From Spirochaetaceae bacterium (GTDB lineage Bacteria > Spirochaetota > Spirochaetia > SZUA-6 > DRHE01), in NCBI GenBank assembly GCA_020353535.1, contig CP070696.1, positions 3,789,205 through 3,853,204 on the forward strand: a stretch of 64,000 bases of DNA, read 5' to 3'. The translations under genes and the position numbers were made by a program. Shown here piece after piece: positions 51,020-59,428 of the stretch; within the stretch, counting starts at the first letter, position 1; every line of letters begins with the position of its first letter. Under the pieces are notes generated by a model. It ran no database searches, was not told the DNA's origin, and was given only the letters and a program-made list of their open reading frames with translations.

Positions 51020-51439
51020 TCAAAGAATCAGCGGGAAAGAGGATTTCAGATTTTGAAGATGCGGATCGAAACTCTTCAGAGGCGCCTCGAAGCGTAGGGC
51101 CAACTCCAGATAGCTGGCATCGTAATAGTTGAGCTGATTTTCCCGGGCAAGGCCCATAATACGGCTGCAAATCAAAGGATCCGTTTGCTGATGGGTGATG
51201 ATCGGCAATTGTACGAAGTATGAAACAGCTTTGGAGCTCGATCGCTGAGCAATTCTACGGGAACGCTCTGCCATGAGCAGTCCATTCCCCAGTTCATGCC
51301 AGAAGAGCCCCGGCACGAAGATCTGACCATTGATGGATAACCTGTCGCTGATCAAATCTGCGACTTCCTGCTCCTCGTCTTCCGTCAGCACTAAGGCCAA
51401 CGCAGCCGAGGCATCCAGCACGATCAAAGCGTGGGCCAT
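51020..51439 (-). CDS. vapC: PIN-domain toxin (VapC family)
   Basis: The 139-residue protein has the PIN nuclease acidic residues: Asp in VLDASAALAL, Glu in HELGNGLL, Asp in YYDASYLELAL and Asp in SFDPHLQ. These hold Mg for RNA cleavage. It starts at the last base of the antitoxin stop, so the two overlap by one base. Length and order (antitoxin first) are normal for type II toxin-antitoxin loci. Its end borders the V-ATPase promoter. Confidence 0.88.
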   Translation of the reverse strand: MAHALIVLDASAALALVLTEDEEQEVADLISDRLSINGQIFVPGLFWHELGNGLLMAERSRRIAQRSSSKAVSYFVQLPIITHQQTDPLICSRIMGLARENQLNYYDASYLELALRFEAPLKSFDPHLQNLKSSFPLIL

Positions 51440-51639
51440 TAGCGCTCCCGGCCTTTGTCCCGGAGTTTTTCTATTTCATCCAAGGTAATCCTCACCTTGC
51501 AAAGAGTTCTGAGTTCACGCAGGGCATTCAACGAGCTCTCCCTGGAAATTGCCTCATCCTGCTTGAGAACCGCCACAGGCTTACCCCGCCGGCTGAAATA
51601 GGTTTTGGCCTCGAATGCGCCAACTTCTATGGTTTTCAT
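51439..51639 (-). CDS. Phd/YefM-type antitoxin with a shortened N-terminal domain
   Basis: The 66-residue protein reads MKTIEVGAFEAKTYFS-RRGKPVAVLKQ. In Phd-type antitoxins about 10-12 residues (a helix and strand of the form ELLDRVxxGEEVxIT) lie between KT-xS and RRGKPVA; they are missing here. The C-terminal half (LCKVRITLDEIEKLRDKGRE) is the toxin-binding tail. The DNA-binding dimer may be affected, while toxin neutralisation may remain. It is paired with the PIN toxin. Confidence 0.75.
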   Translation of the reverse strand: MKTIEVGAFEAKTYFSRRGKPVAVLKQDEAISRESSLNALRELRTLCKVRITLDEIEKLRDKGRER

Positions 51640-51757
51640 GTTTTCAGGCTACTTTTAACCGACTAGATCATCAACCAGTTTGGTACTTGAGTCAGTGGTG
51701 GAGTGGGAAACAATTTCACCACAATCGACAACCGCAGCTGGGGATGAATCCACCCAG

Positions 51758-52660
51758 CTAAGCCCTGGCGCGATAATGCCGCCAGATGGAGTAGCCGATC
51801 ATGGCCAACACCGTGATCAGATAGGGAAAAGCCAGGATGAAGTCGGCGGGAATGTTGATCGCTCCCTGCGCGTAATTGGAGAGGCTCTCGGCAAAACCGA
51901 ATATGAAACTGGCGATCACGATGCCCCAGGGCGTCCGATTGCCCAGATAGATGGCCACAAGGGCGATCCAGCCCCGACCGGAGGTGATGTTGGGCACGAA
52001 GGCGCTGAGCTTCAGGGTGAGCATCGCCCCAGCCAGACCGCAGGTGAAACCGGAGATCAGGATACCCGCCATCTGGTAGTGCCGGGGTTTGAGGCCCAGG
52101 GAGGTGATGGTCGCCGCTCCCAGTCCTGTCCCACGGATGCGCAGGCCGAAGGGAGTGCGGTAGATGAGCAACGCTGCCAGCACCACGATCAACCAGCTGA
52201 AATACACCAGGACGTTGTGTCCGATCAGCAGGTCCCCAAGGACGGGGATGCGGGCCAGAGCCGGAAAATTGAGGGAAGGCAGTTTGGCGATCTGGAAACG
52301 CACTACCCCCTTATTGCCGAACAGCTGGAAAGCCAGGACAACGGTCAGCCCTGAGGCCAGAAGGTTGGTCGCCAGCCCGGAGATGAACACGTTGGCCTTG
52401 AGATTCAGGCTGATCGCTGCGAACAGGGCGGCCGCCAATACGGCCGAGGTGATACCGAGGAGTACACCGATGGCCAGACTTCCGGTAAGGCCGGCGAACA
52501 CTACGCTGAAGAAGGCCCCTATCAACATCAGACCTTCCAGGGCGATGTTCAGCATGCCCGCCAGCTCGGTAAACAATCCGCCGGTGGCGGCCAGCAGAAA
52601 GGGAGTCATGATACCGATTGCATTGTGTAGCAGGGGAAAGGTGAAACTTTGTTCGTTCAT
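51758..52660 (-). CDS. BMP-type nucleoside ABC transporter permease 2
   Basis: The 300-residue permease has about 8-9 helices and motifs of the RbsC/YufQ family (TGGLFTELAGMLNIALEGLM, GRGWIALVAIYLGNRTPWG). It pairs with the permease upstream and overlaps it by four bases. Together with the ATPase and substrate-binding protein it takes up nucleosides or related compounds. Confidence 0.9.
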   Translation of the reverse strand: MNEQSFTFPLLHNAIGIMTPFLLAATGGLFTELAGMLNIALEGLMLIGAFFSVVFAGLTGSLAIGVLLGITSAVLAAALFAAISLNLKANVFISGLATNLLASGLTVVLAFQLFGNKGVVRFQIAKLPSLNFPALARIPVLGDLLIGHNVLVYFSWLIVVLAALLIYRTPFGLRIRGTGLGAATITSLGLKPRHYQMAGILISGFTCGLAGAMLTLKLSAFVPNITSGRGWIALVAIYLGNRTPWGIVIASFIFGFAESLSNYAQGAINIPADFILAFPYLITVLAMIGYSIWRHYRARA

Positions 52661-53709
52661 ATGCGGGGCCTCTTGCGGTAGCGCAGGAAATCGTAGATGG
52701 CCTGGGCTGTGATCAGATAGAAGATGACGGCCTGGACGATGGCCGCGATCTCGAAAGTGACATCAGAGTGCAGCATGGCCGCTTTAGCTCCCGCATCGAG
52801 ATAGGCGAAGAACACCGCCGCCGGCAGCACCCCCAGAGGGTTGTTCTTGGCGATAAGAGCCACGGCGATACCGTTCCAGCCCATTCCGTAGGAGAACTCC
52901 TTCACCGCCAGGTAGTAGGTGCCCATGATGGTGATCCCCCCGGCCAGACCGTGCAGGGCTCCACTGATAACCATCGGCAGGACCACGTAGGTGGAGACGT
53001 TGATCCCACCATAGCGGGAGAACTCCCGGTTCAGCCCGCACATGCGCATCTCGTATCCCCAATGGGTGTAGTACATCAGAAAGAACACAAGCACCGCTGC
53101 CAGGACGGCGAACACGGCGCTGATATCCAGCTTGGAAGGGGGAAAGATCCCCAGTAAGCGGTACTGACTGCCTATAGCATGGGTGGCCAGCATGCTGTTG
53201 CTTGGATCATCCAGGGGTCCGGTGATGAAGTAATTGACGACGAAGATCACCGCCGAGGAGATGAGGAAGGAGGAGATCAGCTCATCGGTCCCCCACTTCA
53301 TCTTGAATAAACCGCTCATTCCGGCCAAGACCGCCCCGGTGACCAGAGCCGCAGCCAGCGCGGTCGGACCACCCAGATAGCCGTTTCGTTCCGGCAGGGC
53401 GAGCAGAATCACCGTGGCCACCAGGGCACCGGAGTACACCTGTCCCTCCCCGCCTAAATTGAAAACCGAGCTCTTGAAGGCTACGGCCATGCCCAGGCCT
53501 GTAAACACCAGGGGTATGGCCGTGTTGAGCATGTTGCCGAAGTAGTACTTGTTTGTGAAGGGTCCGACGAAGAAGTAGTAGATCGTGGTCAGGGGGCGGC
53601 TGCTGAGGAGAAAGATCAGAACGATGGCGATGAGGAAGGAGATGCCCAGGGTGATCAGCAAACCCAGGGTACCGGCAAATAACTCCCCTACCCGACCTGC
53701 TCGCCTCAC
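52657..53709 (-). CDS. BMP-type nucleoside ABC transporter permease 1
   Basis: The 350-residue permease resembles YufP: an N-terminal helix pair (ITLGISFLIAIVLIFLLSSR), TAIPLVFTGLGMAVAFKSSV, FNLGGEGQVYSGA and GAGALHGL-like segments (SGALHGLAGGITIMGTYYL). It overlaps both the ATPase gene and the second permease by four bases. Role: one half of the membrane pore of a nucleoside-type importer. Confidence 0.9.
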   Translation of the reverse strand: MRRAGRVGELFAGTLGLLITLGISFLIAIVLIFLLSSRPLTTIYYFFVGPFTNKYYFGNMLNTAIPLVFTGLGMAVAFKSSVFNLGGEGQVYSGALVATVILLALPERNGYLGGPTALAAALVTGAVLAGMSGLFKMKWGTDELISSFLISSAVIFVVNYFITGPLDDPSNSMLATHAIGSQYRLLGIFPPSKLDISAVFAVLAAVLVFFLMYYTHWGYEMRMCGLNREFSRYGGINVSTYVVLPMVISGALHGLAGGITIMGTYYLAVKEFSYGMGWNGIAVALIAKNNPLGVLPAAVFFAYLDAGAKAAMLHSDVTFEIAAIVQAVIFYLITAQAIYDFLRYRKRPRI

Positions 53710-55283
53710 GACCGCTGCCCTTCGGAGGATGCGATTTCAGAGGATCCCGAGGCACCCTGGAAATCATCCCGTAGTCCCATCATGTACTCCCCGACCAGCT
53801 CCTTGGACAGATTCTCCACATTGGCCAAGACGGCCACCACCCGGCCCCTGTACAGTACCACCAGGGTGTCGCAGAGAGCCAGGATCTCATCAAGGTTCGA
53901 GGAGATCAGCAGCACGGCCACGCCCCGCCGGCGGATCTCCAGGATCTTGGCGTAGATGAACTCGGCGGAGGCCACGTCCAAACCCCAGGTGGGCTCGGAG
54001 AAGACGATGAAGTCTGTCTGGGAGGCCAGCTCCCGGGCCAGGATGACCTTCTGTATGTTCCCCCCCGAAAGGGTGCCGATCGGTGCACGAGGATCTCCGT
54101 CGATGGAGAAGCTGCGAGTCAATGAGTCGGCAAACTCCTCCACCGCCTGCTGCTGGAAGATCCCGCCCTGGAGAAAATCGTGGTGTCTGGATATGATCAT
54201 GTTCTCCGTCACCGAAGACTGCAGGCTGGAACCCCGGTGCAGGCGATCCGCCGGTACGTAAGCCAGGCCGCGCTCCCGCAGCTGCGCCGCTGGCAGATCG
54301 GTGATGTCCCGGTCGTTGTGCAGCAGCTTTCCCTGGCTGACCCGACGCAGGCCGCCGACCACATCCTCCAGCTCGGTCAAACCGTTACCGCTCACTCCCG
54401 CCACCCCGAGGATCTCTCCGGCATGCACCTTCAAATTCACCCGGTCCAGCAGGGAGCGATCCTGACCCTTGCGGCGCAATACCGCATCCCGCAGCTCCAA
54501 CACCACCCGGCCCCTGTTCAACGGCTCCCGTTCGAACTGAAAGGTGACACTCTTGCCCACCATCAGGCGGGACAGCTCCCGCTCGTCGACCTCGGCGGTG
54601 TCGCGCACAGCCACCACCTCGCCCTTGCGCATGACCGTGACCCGCTGGCTGACGGCCTTCACCTCCCCCAGCTTGTGGGTGATGATCACTATGGTCTTCC
54701 CGATACCCTTCAGATTCTCCAGGGTCGCAAACAGCTTGTGAATCTGCTGCTCGGTGAGCACGGAGGTCGGCTCATCCAAAATCAGCAGTTCCGCCTCCCG
54801 GTAGAGAATCTTGATGATCTCTATCAGCTGCATCTGGCCGACGGTCAGGCGGGACACGGATTGCCTGGGATCGATGCTGAAACCGTAGCGGTGAATCACC
54901 TCTCCGACCCGACGTATCGCCTGATCCCGGTCGAAGAAGATCCCCCGCTTGCGCGGTTCGATGCCCAGCACCACGTTCTCGGCGATAGTGAACTCGGGAA
55001 TCAGGCGGAAATGCTGGTGAACCATGCCGATTCCCAGACGACTGGCGTCCAGGGGACTGTCGATCTGGACCTCCCGCCCGCGCAGGAGAATACGTCCGGA
55101 GTCCGGCTGCTCGAGACCGTAGAGGATCTTCATCAGGGTGGTTTTTCCGGCTCCGTTCTCGCCCACCACAGCGTGAATTTCATTTTCCCGGACGTCGAAA
55201 TTCACATTATTGTTGGCCAGAACGTTGTTTTCCGGGTACGTTTTGCTAATTCCCCGCATCTGCAGGTAGGACTCCAAGCTCAC
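53706..55283 (-). CDS. BMP-type nucleoside ABC transporter double ATPase
   Basis: The 525-residue protein has two ATPase domains. The first (1-240) has GENGAGKTT, SRLTVGQMQ and LILDEPTSVL. The second (about 255-510) has a degenerate P-loop (GVAGVSGNGLTELEDVVGGL), LSGGNIQKV and a VFSEPTWGLD Walker B. This matches YufO/RbsA-like enzymes, where only one site is strong. It drives the two permeases downstream. A strong hairpin separates it from the binding protein gene. Confidence 0.94.
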   Translation of the reverse strand: MSLESYLQMRGISKTYPENNVLANNNVNFDVRENEIHAVVGENGAGKTTLMKILYGLEQPDSGRILLRGREVQIDSPLDASRLGIGMVHQHFRLIPEFTIAENVVLGIEPRKRGIFFDRDQAIRRVGEVIHRYGFSIDPRQSVSRLTVGQMQLIEIIKILYREAELLILDEPTSVLTEQQIHKLFATLENLKGIGKTIVIITHKLGEVKAVSQRVTVMRKGEVVAVRDTAEVDERELSRLMVGKSVTFQFEREPLNRGRVVLELRDAVLRRKGQDRSLLDRVNLKVHAGEILGVAGVSGNGLTELEDVVGGLRRVSQGKLLHNDRDITDLPAAQLRERGLAYVPADRLHRGSSLQSSVTENMIISRHHDFLQGGIFQQQAVEEFADSLTRSFSIDGDPRAPIGTLSGGNIQKVILARELASQTDFIVFSEPTWGLDVASAEFIYAKILEIRRRGVAVLLISSNLDEILALCDTLVVLYRGRVVAVLANVENLSKELVGEYMMGLRDDFQGASGSSEIASSEGQRS

Positions 55284-55302
55284 TATCCCTTCCTCTTACA
55301 AC

Positions 55303-55342
55303 AGAGGGTGCGGGGGGGACATAGGCCTCTCCCGCACCCTCT
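55303..55342 (-). terminator. Strong hairpin between the binding-protein and ATPase genes
   Basis: AGAGGGTGCGGG (55303-55314) and CCCGCACCCTCT (55331-55342) are perfect 12-bp inverted arms with a 16-base loop. There is no T tract on the minus strand, so it is more likely an mRNA-stabilising or attenuating element that raises the binding protein over the transporter. Confidence 0.6.
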
Positions 55343-55402
55343 CGCAATTCCTCTCGGGAATACACTGACCGTATCGGAGCCAGTTGCGATACGAGCTGGT
55401 CG

Positions 55403-56452
55403 CTACAGTTTGGGCGGCTCCAGATGAAAATCACCGCTGCGCATCTGCTTGAGCAGTTCCCCCATCTTGGCGCGGATGTCCTCCGGTACATTGTTGATAT
55501 ACAGAGGATCATCATCGGCAAAATCGACATAGCCGTCTTTTGTGTGTACGATCTCTGCCCTGCCATACGTCAGGGTTCCGTCAATAGCCATCTTCACCCG
55601 CTCATAGGCGGCTTTGCTCTGATTGAGTACGGCGCAACCGACTACCGTTCCAGGGGCTGCTTTGTAGTCGTTGGCATCAACCAGTAAAACGTATTTTCCC
55701 CGCTCCTGGCAGGCTTTGATCACCCCTTGGTTCGCCCCCCCGGCAATGGTCAGGATTACATCGGCACCGGCATCGATCATACTGTTGGCCAGGTCCGCCG
55801 CCTTGTTGGCGTCATACCAATTGCCGACGACTCGGTAGTCCAGCGTGAATCCGGGATTCACCGCTTTAAGGCCCATTTCGAAGCCCGGCTTCATCAATTT
55901 TGTGAGAGCAGGATACTCCTGAGCCACGACCATGCCGGCCTTAAGCACCGCATTGGCACCGTTCATCTTGCTGGTCGAAACCAGAGCGCCGAGGTAACCG
56001 TCCATGTAGGTCATCTCCATCTGGTTATACAGCAGTGTGGCGAATTGGGGATTGCCATCCAGATATCCGTCCAGATTCAGCCACTTCTGATCGGGGAACT
56101 TCTCCGCCACAGGCATACTGACGAAGGGCATGGCCGGATTAGAGGTAACGATAAGGTCGTATTCCCCGGTAGCGGCCAGGGAGGTCATCTTCTCTTCCCA
56201 TTCGGCCTGATTGAATCCCGCCTCCAACACCTTCACCGAAACGTTGGTATGTTCATCCGCGGCCTTTTGGGTACCTTCCACCATCTGCTCGTAGATAGGG
56301 CTACCGGCGACCACGCCAGGTACAAAGATTGCTATATTGAAGGGTTTTGCTTCCGCTTCGGGTGTTTCCGCTTGCCCCACGGCAGGAATAGATCCAGGAG
56401 AGAGACTCAGCAGCACCAAAACGATTAAAATCGATTTGCCCATCCTCTTCAT
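55403..56452 (-). CDS. BMP/PnrA-family substrate-binding protein
   Basis: The 349-residue exported protein has a signal peptide (LIVLVLLSLSPGSIPAVGQA) and the basic-membrane-protein fold: FNIAIFVPGVVAGSPIYEQM, DLIVTSNPAMPF, GYLGALVSTSK, GADVILTIAGGANQGV, VLLVDANDY. In spirochaetes the relative PnrA/TmpC binds purine nucleosides. No lipobox cysteine is present, unlike many relatives, so it may be free in the periplasm. AAAGGAG precedes the start. Confidence 0.9.
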   Translation of the reverse strand: MKRMGKSILIVLVLLSLSPGSIPAVGQAETPEAEAKPFNIAIFVPGVVAGSPIYEQMVEGTQKAADEHTNVSVKVLEAGFNQAEWEEKMTSLAATGEYDLIVTSNPAMPFVSMPVAEKFPDQKWLNLDGYLDGNPQFATLLYNQMEMTYMDGYLGALVSTSKMNGANAVLKAGMVVAQEYPALTKLMKPGFEMGLKAVNPGFTLDYRVVGNWYDANKAADLANSMIDAGADVILTIAGGANQGVIKACQERGKYVLLVDANDYKAAPGTVVGCAVLNQSKAAYERVKMAIDGTLTYGRAEIVHTKDGYVDFADDDPLYINNVPEDIRAKMGELLKQMRSGDFHLEPPKL

Positions 56453-56584
56453 GGGAATCTCCTTTCTATGAATCTGCAGACCGAACCGGCCAGCAAAGCC
56501 TTTTTAGGTAGTATATACCGTAATCTGATTTCTCCGCTACCGCTTTTGCTCAGCCACGATAACGGCGAACTTCCTGCAAACCTC

Positions 56585-56657
56585 TTGATCTTCTTGGATT
56601 TCTAAGTACAATAGGCTGCTGGTACATATACAATAGATCCGTACGTGAACACGTACG
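56585..56657 (+). promoter_or_regulatory. Putative promoter and 18-bp palindromic operator
   Basis: In the 302-base gap between divergent genes, TTGATC (56585-56590) and TACAAT (56607-56612) have a 16-base spacer. CGTACGTG-AA-CACGTACG (56640-56657) is a perfect palindrome just past the expected start of transcription. It could control the ABC-2 operon on the right, the BMP gene on the left, or both. Confidence 0.45.
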
Positions 56658-56754
56658 CAACGAGGAACTGAATCTGATAGTGATTGCGGCCGCCAGGCTG
56701 CAATAAACATATCATTTTTGATACCTTTTCCAACTACCAAATGAGGGAACCTAC

Positions 56755-57612
56755 ATGAAGACGAGAAGAATACTGATTCCTATCCTGGTCGTAGTTGTCA
56801 TTGCCGCGGTGGCCGTGGTCGTCTACATGCGCATGAATCCGGTGGACACCACCTATGAGTTCGTGGTACGCGACGCCGTGAGCAAGAACTGGATATGGGA
56901 GGCTACCTTCAGCCTGCAGGACAGGATCATCCGCTCCCACTTTCAGTCCGACCGGGGTCCGCTGCCCCAGGTCTTCACCCATCTCAAGCCTGGAGAAGCC
57001 ACCCTGGAGATCAACGCCCCCTCCTACGTGGCCCAATCGATTCCCGTGAGCTTGAAACGCGGGGAGAACCTCCTGGAGACACCGATCGAGCTTGTCGGCT
57101 ATGAGATTCCCGATCTGACCAAATGGATCATCTTCGAAGACCGGGTAGGAAACGATATAGTTCAGGAGATCCGTCCGGTCAGCTCGGAAGGTCCGGCGGT
57201 GCTCAATCACCCCTGCCTGGATATTTGGATCGGCGCCCGGATCTCCGTGCAGATCTACGACGGCCTGCCCGTTCAGGAGGAGACCGAGGAGGGCTCGGAA
57301 CGAGGGGAGGAACTGTATAAAGGTGTGCTGGATTGGGAGTGGGACGGCCTTCCGGAAACTACCTTCCGCTACAGCTCCTTTATCCCCGGCGCGCAGATCA
57401 GGGCCAACTCCGATCCCTACTGGGTGATCGACTACTTGATCATCGTGCCGGATCCCAGAAAGATCAGCCGTCAGGAGATCGATCAGATCATGGAGAAGGC
57501 CTGGGATCTTCCTCCAGAAGCCATCGAGCCATATCTGGAGCCTTATAAAAACGAGGGGAAATTCACCCCTTACGTCTTCACCTCCTGGAACGTGGAAGGA
57601 GCCAGCTCATGA
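56755..57612 (+). CDS. Membrane-anchored extracellular protein of the four-gene ABC operon
   Basis: The 285-residue protein has one N-terminal membrane helix (IPILVVVVIAAVAVVVYM) and an outside domain with a carboxypeptidase-regulatory-like beta segment (TYEFVVRDAVSKNWIWEATF, EATLEINAPSYVAQSIPV). The rest is acidic with aromatic residues and no recognised motif. Its stop overlaps the ATPase start by four bases, so it is a fixed part of the transporter operon, perhaps an extracytoplasmic partner. GAGGGAACC precedes the ATG. Confidence 0.7.
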   Translation: MKTRRILIPILVVVVIAAVAVVVYMRMNPVDTTYEFVVRDAVSKNWIWEATFSLQDRIIRSHFQSDRGPLPQVFTHLKPGEATLEINAPSYVAQSIPVSLKRGENLLETPIELVGYEIPDLTKWIIFEDRVGNDIVQEIRPVSSEGPAVLNHPCLDIWIGARISVQIYDGLPVQEETEEGSERGEELYKGVLDWEWDGLPETTFRYSSFIPGAQIRANSDPYWVIDYLIIVPDPRKISRQEIDQIMEKAWDLPPEAIEPYLEPYKNEGKFTPYVFTSWNVEGASS

Positions 57613-58562
57613 TCCAGACCAAGAACCTGACCAAGCGATACGGCAAGTTCACCGCGGTGGACGGGGTGAACCTCAACATTCCCGCCGGGGAAATCTACGG
57701 CTTCCTAGGACCCAACGGCGCCGGCAAGACCTCCACCATTATGATGCTGCTGGGCATCGTGAAGCCGACCACCGGAGAGATCCGGCTGTTCGACGAACCC
57801 TACAGCCCAAAGAGGCTCGACCTGCGCAGGCGCATCGGCGTGGTGCCGGAAAAGCATCCCCTTGGAATGTGGACCTGGATGACCGCCGCGGAGTACCTGC
57901 AGATGTTCGCCGATCTGTTCGGTCTGGAGGAATCGGGCAGGCGCATCGATCACCTTTTGGACCGGGTCGGATTGGCGGAAGTGAAACACAAGAAGTTTTC
58001 CGAGTTCTCCCGGGGGATGCTTCAGAAACTGTCCATCGTACGGGCACTGCTGCCCGATCCGGACATCCTCTTCCTGGATGAGCCGATCTCGGGTTTGGAT
58101 CCTTTCGGGGTCAAACAGATTCGGGATCTCATCCTGGAGGAGAACCGTGAGGGGAGGACGATCTTCATCTCCTCCCATATCCTCTCGGAGATGGAGAAGG
58201 TATGCCAGCGGGTGGCCATCATCTACGGCGGAAAACTCAGGGCCGAGGATCAGATGAGGAGTCTGCTCACCACTCTGGCCAAGGACAGGGAGATCCACGT
58301 GGACCTGGAGGAGCTACCCGCCGATCTTATCGAAAAAGTTAAATCCCTGAGCTTCGTGCAGGATGCGACGGGACAGGAGAGAACCCTGGTGGTCAAGGTG
58401 CCCAAGACAGGAGACTTTCGCAAAGAACTGAGTAGGTACCTGATCGACCAGAATCTGGTTCCCCTGAGCATCCAGGAGAAGAGTCTCAGCCTTGAGGAGG
58501 CCTTCGTCACCATTACCAAAGAAAACATCAACCTGTTTGCGGGCATAGGAGGCGAGAAATGA
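57609..58562 (+). CDS. ABC transporter ATPase (ABC-2 type)
   Basis: The 317-residue ATPase has Walker [11 protein letters not shown]-loop region with VVPEKHP, a variant signature [11 protein letters not shown] in place of LSGGQ, Walker B ILFLDEP and the switch SSHILSE. A C-terminal extension (about 220-317) is common in ABC-2 exporters of the NatA/GldA type. It overlaps both neighbours by four bases. Confidence 0.93.
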   Translation: MIQTKNLTKRYGKFTAVDGVNLNIPAGEIYGFLGPNGAGKTSTIMMLLGIVKPTTGEIRLFDEPYSPKRLDLRRRIGVVPEKHPLGMWTWMTAAEYLQMFADLFGLEESGRRIDHLLDRVGLAEVKHKKFSEFSRGMLQKLSIVRALLPDPDILFLDEPISGLDPFGVKQIRDLILEENREGRTIFISSHILSEMEKVCQRVAIIYGGKLRAEDQMRSLLTTLAKDREIHVDLEELPADLIEKVKSLSFVQDATGQERTLVVKVPKTGDFRKELSRYLIDQNLVPLSIQEKSLSLEEAFVTITKENINLFAGIGGEK

Positions 58563-59428
58563 ATCAGAGAGCCCATGCCACAACCGTACTCGCCAGAAGG
58601 CGCATACTCGAAACCCTGATCGGTCCCGGTTTCTACGTCGCTCAAGCCATCGGCCTGGTCCTTGCCTATCTGCTGGTGGCCGGTTTCGTCCGGGCCATAG
58701 ATTCAAGCGGATTCGACTACCAGCTCAATACCGCCTACGAGCTGATCGGCCGTAGCCTGGTCGGTGCCTTCGGGGCGACTTTCGTCGAGAAGCTGTTCTC
58801 CGAAGGACCCTTTTTGTTCACCCTGTACGTCGCCTTCCTGCCCGTGCTGCTGTACCTGGCGGTGAGCTCGGTGTTCCGCTTCGGTTTGGAGAAGAAGGTG
58901 GGCGCCCTGGAACTGCTAACCTACGGTCCCGCGGACAGCACCTCCTACTTTCTGGCCGCCCTGATCAAGGACATCCTCATGACCGCGATCTATCTCGTGG
59001 TGCTGCTCGTGTTTCTGCTTATAGCGGGACTGCTGAACAACCTGATCCTGGGCCCGTCATTCTACTACAGCCTGCTCATCCTCTTCTTCCTGTCCATCGC
59101 CATCTACGCGTACGGGATTTTCGCCTCCTCTCTCACGGACAACTCCGCCTCGGCGATCGCCGTTTTTTTGGGGTTGATCCTGTTCTTCTTCATCATCATG
59201 ATGGGCTCCTTCACCATCGTCAGCGGGTACGTGCGCAATCTCTCCAGCGTGTTCGCCTGGATCGTCAAATGGATCTCCCCGCTGTTCTACTGGGATCTGG
59301 CCGTACGTTTTGTAGAAGTGGGGAACTGGGGGATGTACTTCATCGGCATTCTCCTGCTGCTGGTGCTATCCGCAGTAGTGCTGCTAATCAGTCATCTGAC
59401 CATGAAAGCGAGGGGAGTACGCTCATGA
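58559..59428 (+). CDS. ABC-2 type permease
   Basis: The 289-residue protein has six membrane helices (about 20-45, 82-105, 130-150, 158-180, 188-208, 258-280) with the ABC-2 pattern seen in GldF and NatB (LELLTYGPADSTSYFLA; AIAVFLGLILFFFIIMMGSF). It would form a dimeric pore driven by the ATPase. It overlaps the last gene by four bases. The direction is probably export or lipid-linked, as usual for ABC-2. Confidence 0.85.
   Translation: MNQRAHATTVLARRRILETLIGPGFYVAQAIGLVLAYLLVAGFVRAIDSSGFDYQLNTAYELIGRSLVGAFGATFVEKLFSEGPFLFTLYVAFLPVLLYLAVSSVFRFGLEKKVGALELLTYGPADSTSYFLAALIKDILMTAIYLVVLLVFLLIAGLLNNLILGPSFYYSLLILFFLSIAIYAYGIFASSLTDNSASAIAVFLGLILFFFIIMMGSFTIVSGYVRNLSSVFAWIVKWISPLFYWDLAVRFVEVGNWGMYFIGILLLLVLSAVVLLISHLTMKARGVRS

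Noticed and set aside
54180..55427. 415-codon open frame on the plus strand
   Set aside because: It lies wholly opposite the double ATPase gene and its composition (His, Gln, Leu) is typical of an antisense shadow.
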